Shown here one piece after another: positions 55,605-64,000 of a stretch of 64,000 nt of DNA. The notes beneath the pieces were generated by a model. It was given only the letters and a program-made list of their open reading frames with translations. It had not been told where the DNA came from and made no database searches. The stretch covers positions 60,253,591 to 60,317,590 of the forward strand of contig NC_030811.1 in assembly GCF_001704415.2 (NCBI RefSeq). Reading direction: 5' to 3'. Within the stretch, counting starts at the first letter, position 1; the number at the start of each line of letters is the position of its first letter. The translations under genes were made by a program, and so were the position numbers. Source of the stretch: Capra hircus (Eukaryota > Chordata > Mammalia > Artiodactyla > Bovidae).

Positions 55605-55815
55605 TAGTTCCTAATAAAAGCTACCATTTACTGGGCACTCCTTGTGCCAGGCCTCTTAAGCACTATCTAGCATCCTCCAGAAGTCTGTATTCTCGTCTAA
55701 ATCTTATAGCTGAAGAAATTGAGATTCGAAAATATAGCATAACTTGCTTAAATTTCCATATCTAGTAAATGGAGAAGGTGGGGTTCAGGTCTGGCTCTTT
55801 CAAGCTCCAAGTACC
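55605..55815 (+). repeat. MIR SINE
   Basis: ccatttactgggcactcc, gtgccaggcctcttaagc, gctgaagaaattgagattc and aaatggagaaggtggggttc follow MIR order. Confidence 0.68.
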
Positions 55816-57809
55816 ATTTTGACCTTTACCAATGTCTTCCATATTACAGCTTATTTCCTAAAACTATGGAAGGGAAACATGTCCACCATTTCCCTTCTAG
55901 TCATTTTCTATGTAGTCAGGCATTCCTCTCACAGCCCACAGTAAACTCCTATAGACACGATTAAGCCTGTGTCTCCATACTTAACCTCTTACAGCTTTGC
56001 TTTCATTTCTGAGACTAAATAAAACTTGCAGCTTTCCATTTTATATAACTTCTCAAACATCTATCCCAATTATTAATCTTTTTAAGTTTTTTTGGTTTGT
56101 TTGTTTTTAACCTCTTTTGCCTAGAATTAAATGTCTGATTTTGCTCTGATCCATAAAGACACATAGGATGAAATAAACAATTTCTTCTCAGGGAAATACC
56201 CTGAGAAATGTAGAAATGAGTTTGACAGACAGTGTCAGATTTATTTCCTTTTCTCTTCTTTTAAGCTGTAAGTGCCCTCTGTCAGAGAGATGGCATTTCT
56301 AACCACTAAACTATCCCTATATAAAACTGAGGATACCCTTCTCCTAAATTAAATGATCTGCTTGAGATAAAGTGTTCTCTCCTGAAGGCCATGCTGATAG
56401 ACCTCATGAGTGAGGGCCGGTTAGAAGCAGAGTCCCCTGCGGAATGCAGAGCAAGGCCTAGCATGATACTCCCCCGCTTCCCAGGATAAGAAAGCAAACT
56501 GTAAAAGATCCATGAGCATACCAGCATTAGATCATCATTTCCTCCACAGCAGAATGATCTTCCTCAGTTACAAATCCCTTTTCCAGTGGCAAAGCCATTG
56601 GCTTTGTTGACCTTTGTCTTCCATCTGAGCAGCTCAGAACCATTAGCCCAGCAGACTCATCGATCTTTGTACTGTACCAACATCAGCCATTTTTTGTATA
56701 CTTGAAACGTATAATTCACAGAAGATTTGTATCCTTCCATGAATCCTTTTCAGTATCCATGAGCAGAGATTTATAAGGCCACAGTGTGCTATATAGTTCA
56801 GAAAATCACCAGATGGACACACTACCAGTACCCACAGGTAGTTCTTCCAAACTGAAGCCAGGAAGGACTCGCCATCTGATACGATTCTGTGTCCATCTCT
56901 ATTATAACTGAACAAACTATATCTTCCTCAGGAATCCATTGATATTAGCAATTTGGGTAGAACCTTAGAGAATCTGGCACTGTAGCACATGGCCCAAAGC
57001 CCAGGAATCAAAAAACAGATGTGATATGAAACTCTAGCCAATGAAACAATTTAGCAATGCTGAGAAACCTATAGAGATGATTTTCCAATGTGACTTCTTT
57101 CATAAATAATCTGTCTTCTAATGACTGTCTAAGGTCAATGGTTTCAGAACTGGACTTCTTAGCAAGGAGGACAAATAGACTTACTTCAAGTTCTGGAACA
57201 GTTTATTTTTAACATCCCAAAGAGCAACACGTAGCCCAAATAATAGCAATAGCAGTTATATACATTGGATGTACACCCACTGAATAGATTAACAAATGAT
57301 ACAAACTCTGCCAACAACTAGTTTTGACTTTGGTCAAATCATCATGGACCTTAGATTTCTCATGCTTAAAATGAGTTACAAGGATTGAGTGAGGTGCCAA
57401 ATGGGTGCTCCCCAGAAAACTGGTTCTACAAAATGTGATAGGTGTTATCTAAGAAAGAGGGAAACTGTGGTTAATTGATTTTGAAAACTGTCATGTTACA
57501 GAAGAAAACAGACTTCTGACTGCAGGTTTCTGAGCATTTAACATGCTCATACATAAAAATAATATCCTCAACTAATTTTTATGAGAGCCACCCACTCCAA
57601 CAAAGCTATAAAACCCTTAAGTCACAAGAGTCTCCAGGCAAGTCTCTGGATGCCCAGTGCCTCACAGTTTAGCACACTTTTGAGCTCCCAGCAAACATCT
57701 GCTCCACAGGCCTTCAAATCTCCTAATCAAAGGACCCTTCTTCAAGGTCATCTTTGATATTAATTATTCTCAGTGACCTAAGATCAGATAATGTGCAGTC
57801 CATCTTTCC
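55816..57809. other. 2 kb of unique DNA
   Basis: No repeat family recognised. A 90-codon minus-strand frame at 56643-56915 and others show no known domain. Confidence 0.5.
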
Positions 57810-58020
57810 CTTCAGTTCTGCCTCCTTCTGGCTCTATGACCTTGGGCAAGCTATTCACCCTCTCTAAATGTTGAGTTTCTTACCTATAAAATAAGAATAT
57901 TAATAGTAGTTACTCAAAGGACTGTAGTGAGAACTAAGAGAGATAATGTATATAAATCACTTTGCATCACATATAGTAAATGCTCCATAAAGGTTATCTG
58001 TCCTTGTTGTTATTATTATT
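57810..58020 (+). repeat. MIR SINE
   Basis: tctggctctatgaccttggg, caagctattcaccctctc, ttcttacctataaaataag and tagtaaatgctccataaag, then a tattatt tail. Good MIR match. Confidence 0.78.
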
Positions 58021-60929
58021 AATATTATTCACTAGTGTAACACATTGTTGGGATTCCTGTCTCAATGTCACCACTAAGCAGCCTTTGGTGAGTTGGTTTG
58101 TATATAGCCTCATCTGTGGCAAAAGGCAGCCTTTGGATTACATGAGCATTTCCCATACTCTAGCTCTTCAAAGCTCTTATTTCACCTTAGTCTCACCCTA
58201 CGCAAGAAAGTCTGTGAAGTCATAGGTTTGATGTGCTTTTATACTTTTTCCAATATGCATTAAAATGAACAATTATTTAAATACATTTTAAAAGCCAGCA
58301 TTAATACCTAATTCATCTTCAACATCTTTCCACCAAGTAACTGGAAAGCAGTAACGTAGGATCTCTAAGATCATTTCAATAGAAGATACTGTATCATCTC
58401 TGCTGAAAAACTACAAACAGAATTTTGGAAAAGCTAACCTGACCCTCTCAAGTATCATGGTTCCAACCATCAAAGGGGTCCTTTTAAGAAACTAGATTCA
58501 AATCATTTAACAGCTGGAAATCCAAGATGGCAAGGGGCACAGAGTTGCCTGTGACTTTTCAAAGCAAAAACGGCATTTAAGATCCTCTCCCAAGTTCAGA
58601 TATACGTTCTTTTTCTGTCAAGCATATTAACGTGTGCACTTATTTGGAACAAAATGGTTTGCCAAAATGGACAACTATTCTCTAGTTCAATTCACAATAG
58701 AAGAAAAGGTATCTCTAGGATGTGCTTCATTAGCTGAGAGGTGGAGAGATGCTTTTAAGATATGTTTGGGCTAAGACATTCTCAAATTCCAAAACTGAAA
58801 CTCGCAAAAAGCACATAACAGGCAGAACAATGCCCAGGCAGGAACGGAGCACCTTTCCCACCCACCCACCCCACCCTCAGGAAAAGCGCATGATGAACAG
58901 CTCTTAACATTCAGATGAAATAACCCCCAGTCACCTCACCCCAGGTTGGCAGCAACCATTGTTGAAAATGTGTCACAGCTCACTCCAATGTAATGTCACC
59001 CTCCTTCAAATGTCAGCAAAAGAAAAGCCACTAGGAGATGGAGAAAGACATAAACAGTACTGTAGACTGGTCCTTAAGAGAAAGACCAAGGATACTATTT
59101 TGTAAACATTTAATGGACTCCAATTCAGCCCTTTCACGAGCGGAAACAAGTCTAAGTGGTAGTCTATAATATCTTTGCTGTAATATCTTTACTTTTAACT
59201 GCAATCATTCTAAAGCTCTTTTAATAGCTGTCACCTATTCATTTCCAGGCTCTGGCAAATTATAGTTAGAGGAGACAGCTGCTGACAGCTTCCCTTTTTC
59301 TGTGAATGGCACGCTCTCTTTCTTGTAAGGCCATGGTCCTCCTCCAAGGCACATCTACCAGGAACACAAAAGTCCTGCTTAAAAAAGACAATAAGACAAC
59401 AGTGCCCAGGTCTGCCAATTCAGAGACCCTGGTTACTCCACCTCTATCTCACAAGACCAAGGCCTCTCCCTCTCCCATGCAAAAAGGAGGAGAAAAATCA
59501 GTTTTCCCCATATATACTCCAAAGGCATTTTAGCAACATAAAGGATGAATGTTTGGGAAGGGGATGGTGTGTGTGTGTGTCTGTGTGTATGTTTTGGAGG
59601 AGGATGGGGACAGTGATTCCACTTGAAAGGAATCAAACTTCCAAGCATTACTTTACTAATATCATAAACTTTACTAATATCATAAACTTCATCCTCTCAG
59701 GACACACATCCCAGGAAAAAGAGAACTGGGTCAAAGGCACACAGCAGTCCATAAAAAAATAAAATATTTTGAAGCTAAAATAGTACTTAATAAAAAAAAA
59801 AACTGAGTGATCACTTTTGGCACCTGGAAAGTGGTACAGCCTGTCCCCAAATATTAAAATTGTATGAATACAAAAATAACTCTTCAGAGGAGCATTCAGA
59901 ACTCAGGCTAATGAATCCAGTTATATTGCTCCTTAACTGCCTTGATTAAATGGAACATTCGACTTTGAACGGGGATGGGGCAGAACCAGTGAAGAGAGTA
60001 TATGCTTAGAGTCCTGTCACATCTGTGTCACAGGGACGACAATCAGGAACCAGAACCTTACGGTGACATTTCTTCCTTTAACACTGGTTCTTAAGTCAAC
60101 ATGTAGCCTAAAAATCAAAACAATCCAGTGAGAAGGCACATAGGAGAGATCCCTAGGAAATATTTTTCAGTCTTTATGTTTTCAAAAATTCAAAGACTCA
60201 ACAGATGAAAGTACAGCAATACACAAATTAATAGCTGCTCAGAAGATGAGCTTTTGACTTTTCAATTCATCTTCTGTCCTTAACACCAAAGCAGAAGTAA
60301 AACATACAACATTCAGTGCTTACGTACCTCTATGGCCAAGTGTCACCTTTTTCCCGGGGCTTTCTTTATCCTCCTGCGAATGTGTTTAAATTTAAGATGC
60401 AGTCTTGGCAGTATGTGTAGCTCAGTGATGCAAATAGTGTGGGATGGCGCCACCCAGAACTCTGTGAGTAGGAGGGCAACCAGGAAATCAACTTTCCTTT
60501 TCTCAGTGCGACTCTATTCCATCCAGAGGAGGGTTTGGGCACACATATTGTCAGCTGTCTTTTTCAATTGGGGAAGGGAGGAGGCCTAGGGAGGGAATGT
60601 CAAGTCATATATTGAAAGGGCTTGTATTAGCAAAACACCTGAATTTAAACCATCAGTAATTTCCAACTTGTCTTCCCCCTACCTCACTTCTCTCGGTGAT
60701 CCTACATCCATCCTGGGGGGTCTCGAGGCTACAGGATGGAATCCCGTTATACTTCTGTTAACAGTCAGATATTTGAAAAGGAGGCATCAGCTCAATGGGC
60801 CATGGCAAATATGTTGGAGTGATTTATTTGAAACATCTCTTAAATCTTTTCCAGAAGTGCTAACAGGCTGAGAGAAGGGCTAATCTTCAGTTTCACTACC
60901 CTCTTATCTTGCTATCTTGAAAAATGCCC
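58021..60929. other. 2.9 kb of unique DNA
   Basis: No lineage-specific repeat. Contains a short TG tract (59568-59590), an 18-base tandem duplication (59652-59687) and an A-run near 59791-59801. Candidate region for conserved non-coding sequence, not testable here. Confidence 0.5.
59652..59687. repeat. Exact tandem duplication, 18-base period
   Basis: tttactaatatcataaac occurs twice in a row (59652-59669 and 59670-59687) without mismatch. Confidence 0.96.
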
Positions 60930-61220
60930 CTTTGGGCACATTCTACCTGCCAGGCAATGGGCAGGGCACAGAGGATGTGAAGATAAATATGGAACCTTCG
61001 TTATATTCAGGAGCCTCCAGGCCAGTAGGGAGACAGAAAAGTAAATAAGTGCAAATTGATAAGTTTTATCATTCTTTTTTTTGCGCAAGGCATGAATTAA
61101 TTCTCTATGGTGGGCCAATCAGTCAGAGGTCAGAAGGCTTTCTGAAGGAGACATTTAAGAGGGCAAAGGTTGTAAAGGATGAGGAATGGAGCAACAGCGA
61201 AGAAGAGGCATCAGAAGTCA
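60930..61220 (+). repeat. L2-like LINE remnant
   Basis: Sense L2 order: gccaggcaatgggcagggc, gaggatgtgaagataaatat, gggagacagaaaagtaaat, gaaggctttctgaaggag, acatttaagagggcaaagg. Diverged. Confidence 0.6.
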
Positions 61221-61752
61221 TCCAGGGATTCCCCAAGGGGGCTCCACATCACAGTTAACTAGGGCAGGAACTCTGTTTAAGTACAGATTTCCGAACCCAC
61301 CTAGAATCCAAATTTCTTGTGTTGAGGACCCAGATTCCAAGTTTTTGTAACTGCTGAGATGACTGTAAAGCAGCTGACTGATTCACAGATCTTTGATTGG
61401 GATCCATCAGTGACATCCAGCTCCCTTCCTCCATATTACAGAGCTAAGAAAACTGGGGCCATCAAGGAGGGCACAGATAACAGTGAGTTACAACCTCAGG
61501 ACCAAGACTCTGGCCTCTTGAACCTGAATTCCATGCCTGGACCACCAGAGCCCACAGACCTCATGAGGCACAACATTTTCCTTGAAGCAGGACAATGACC
61601 AGTAGCAACAGTGGTTGGTGCTTGCCTGAGAGGACCAGCCACACTGAGTTACTGGTGTGTCCATCACTGCCTCTTCCCCCACTAGGGGGAGGCAAGTCAC
61701 ATTCTGTGTACCACCACTTCCCCGGCATCGAGTGTTTAAAGAAGGATTCAGT
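61221..61752. other. No recognised feature
   Basis: Unique-looking DNA. 61265-61345 weakly resembles an old hAT element, not assigned. Confidence 0.4.
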
Positions 61753-62066
61753 GGGGCTGCCCTGGTGGCTCAGTGGTAAAGAACCCACCTGCCAATGCTG
61801 GGGATGTGGGTTCAATCCCCGGTCCAGGAAAATCCCACATGTATCACAGACAACTAAGCCAGTGCACCACAACTCCTGAGACTGTTCTCTAGAGCCCACA
61901 AGCCACAACCACTATACACCGACAGTGTACACACACACCTACAGCCTGGCACCACAAGAAAAATCACCACAATGAGAAGCCCATGCACCGCAACTAGAGA
62001 AAACCCAAGTGCAGCAACAAAAACCCTGCGCAGCCACTGATAAATAAAAATAAATGTTTTTTAAAA
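61753..62066 (+). mobile_element. CHR-type tRNA-Glu SINE, long form
   Basis: Head gggctgccctggtggctcag, B-box gggttcaatccccggtcc, then aactaagccagtgcaccac, caatgagaagcccatgcacc, gcaactagagaaaaccc and the A/T-rich tail ataaataaaaataaatg. Full length for the family. Confidence 0.92.
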
Positions 62067-62867
62067 GAGAATGAGTGAATGAAGTTTACAAATGGAGTCT
62101 ACAAACAGGACTCCCCACAGCATTGGGCAAGTACTGAGAAGGTCCTCTGTCCTAGAGACCTTATTTTCTCTAAAGGATCTTCTAAAAGAAGACCCATGAA
62201 TCAAAATCTGATAGTGGAAAACACAATGAACTTTAAGTCTCAATGCAAAGAGCATTCTTAAGGACACTATTCTTAATGCAAAGAACAAACTTCATGAAAT
62301 GCTTTTGTGGACATAACCAATTCGAATGAAATGGCTTTTTCTCCCTACAAAAGTTAAAATCAAGCACGTGTTTCAGAGTCAGCCAACCAGAAGGGTGTGG
62401 AAAGATACAGGAATGGTGCATCTTGTGACTCCTAATTCCATCTCTTCTAACCAACCATTGGCCTTGCACACACAATTTTTGAAGAGAGGCTCAAAAAGTA
62501 TGTATCCTTTCACATCTACTGCATGCTGGCTGGAGCCAAGGAACTCTGTTCTTTGGCGACATGTTTCATTTTCTCATGACATTACATGGACACCATTTCC
62601 ATTTATACAAGAGGATATGGAAGCTATGAGAGCTTAATGAATTTGCCCACAGCAAGTAGGGGATGAGTAATTTCAGACTCCATCTGTGTAGTCGTGGCGA
62701 TCCTGCCTCCGTCACTCCCCCAAGGCAGCTCAGCAAAGTGTCTAAGAGAGCGAGGGCGTCAGGCCTGAAGCCAGTCAAGGGCTCTATTTAAGGACCTTCT
62801 AGTGTTGCGCGATTCCCATATAGACAGCAGAATCAAAGCAGCAGTCAGAATAGTCAGCTTTGCACAG
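62067..62867. other. No recognised feature
   Basis: 0.8 kb of unique-looking DNA. Confidence 0.45.
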
Positions 62868-63070
62868 ACCTATGGGGTTTGGCTCAATGGATAAAGAATT
62901 CACCTACAATGCAGGAAACATAAGAGATGTGGGGTTTAATCTCTGGGTCAGGAAGATCCCCTGGAGGAGGACATGACAACCCACTCCAGTATTCTTGCCG
63001 TGGACAGAGGAGCCTGGCGGGCTATAGCCCATAGGGTCACAAAGAGTCAGACACAATTGAATCGACAGTA
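62868..63070 (+). mobile_element. Bov-tA SINE, diverged
   Basis: Head tatggggtttggctcaatgg, B-box region gggtttaatctctgg, core caacccactccagtattc with a small deletion after it, and tail gtcagacacaattgaatcg. Confidence 0.88.
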
Positions 63071-64000
63071 TGCACATGGTATTGGTGAGTCAATTACGAT
63101 ATTTCTAAAGGTGAAATAGGCAGCCTACTAAATCCTTACTGGAGCCTAGAAGCAGAAAAGCTCTAGGTCAAGTGAATGCAAGTCCAACCTGAACCATTAA
63201 AAACAGAGTCACGGCCCTTCCATCAATTCCCCAACTTGAACCAGTTTGTAGACACAAAAATCCCTTAAATAAAGATGAGCTGGGTCCCCTTGAGGAAGGG
63301 CCCTGGTACATTGCTAAAAGCATATACTGTTAATCTTTCTCCTAGCCTTCCCCCAGAGGGACTGACAGCCTCTTCAGGGAGACTGTGCAATGGGGAAAGG
63401 GAAATAATCAAACCTTTGGGGGATTACTGGTCACTGACTCTGAAGTGACACCAATTCCAAGAGACCCAAAATGTCCCCACTGGCCCACCAGTGAGAGAAT
63501 GTGCTTATGGAATTCAGGTGATCAGTGGAGTTTCAGCTCAGATCCATCTTGCAGCAGGTCCCCGACTCCAAGTCTTGGTTATTTCCTCGGCCCCAGAATT
63601 CATAATCCAAATAGACATACTGAGCAATTGGCATGATCCCCACCCTGGGGAAGCAAGGAGTTGTTTGGTTATTTAACTGAAGTTGAAAAGGGCTGGGGAA
63701 GGTCTGAGAATGTGGCTCCAAAGGCCCAAACTCACTCCACCTCCAGAGTGAACTCAGAACACTTAAGTTTGGGGTTTACTGTGTGTGTGTGTGCTATCTG
63801 GCTTAAAAGAAATGGGCTCAGCTCAGCACTTGAACATCAGGATAAATCGTTCCAGCAATGAAGAGCCACGACACCTATCAAGTTTCAATTGCTAGCTAAA
63901 ACCCTCGATAGCTGCTAGAAAAATAATGTGCGATTTTAGCTGAGAAACATAAATTATCAAGGCCATGATACTCTCAGAACGTAATAAATGAAATGTAGGT
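63071..64000. other. No recognised feature
   Basis: 0.9 kb of unique DNA up to the window end. Short TG tract at 63779-63791. Frames up to 83 codons without a known domain. Confidence 0.45.

Noticed and set aside
1..64000. A previously undescribed multi-gene system
   Set aside because: No cluster of non-transposon coding sequence exists in the window; all strong coding signal is BovB or L1.

Overview
The window looks like nuclear DNA of a bovid ruminant (cattle, sheep, goat or a relative). It carries many BovB (RTE-class) LINE copies and dozens of the BovB-dependent SINEs Bov-tA and BOV-A2, plus CHR-type tRNA-Glu SINEs of cetartiodactyls and older mammalian repeats (L1, L2, MIR, MaLR-type and other ERV LTRs, Tigger-like, hAT-like and mariner-like DNA transposons). 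The species cannot be fixed from sequence alone. I found no host protein-coding exon, rRNA or tRNA gene, CpG island or CRISPR array that I can defend. The long open frames are BovB reverse transcriptase, L1 ORF2, reading frames across SINEs or microsatellites, or short unrecognised ORFs near the length expected by chance. The window is best read as intergenic or intronic DNA.

Layout. 0-12 kb: dense repeats, with BovB 3' pieces at 1, 2.2, 7.1 and 9.7 kb, a Tigger-like transposon split by a BOV-A2 SINE, an L1 ORF2 tail, an inverted SINE pair around a TG/CA tract, and an LTR split by three insertions. 12-17.4 kb: mostly unique DNA with only old remnants. 17.4-28.8 kb: an old L1, a mariner-type MITE, BovB 3' pieces at 20.3, 23.0 and 24.4 kb, an ERV-like LTR, and a long minus-strand L1. 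28.8-36.4 kb: old LTR, L1M, L2 and SINE insertions. 36.7-40.8 kb: a nested stack of MIR, LTR, near-full-length BovB and BOV-A2. 42-51.9 kb: a composite BovB/Bov-tA insertion, a MaLR-type LTR, MIRs, and a BovB with a 5' inversion inside a CHR SINE tail. 51.9-61.75 kb: almost 10 kb with no lineage-specific SINE or BovB. 61.75-64 kb: one CHR and one Bov-tA SINE.

How the parts relate. BovB encodes an AP-type endonuclease and a reverse transcriptase. Bov-tA and BOV-A2 share its 3' tail and are taken to use its machinery. All BovB copies here are 5'-truncated, rearranged or carry stops and frameshifts, so none should be active. Target-site duplications (TSDs) let many insertions be ordered in time.

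Repeat families were assigned from memory of consensus features, without a database search. Subfamily names for old repeats are tentative, and boundaries without a TSD are good to roughly 10-30 bases.
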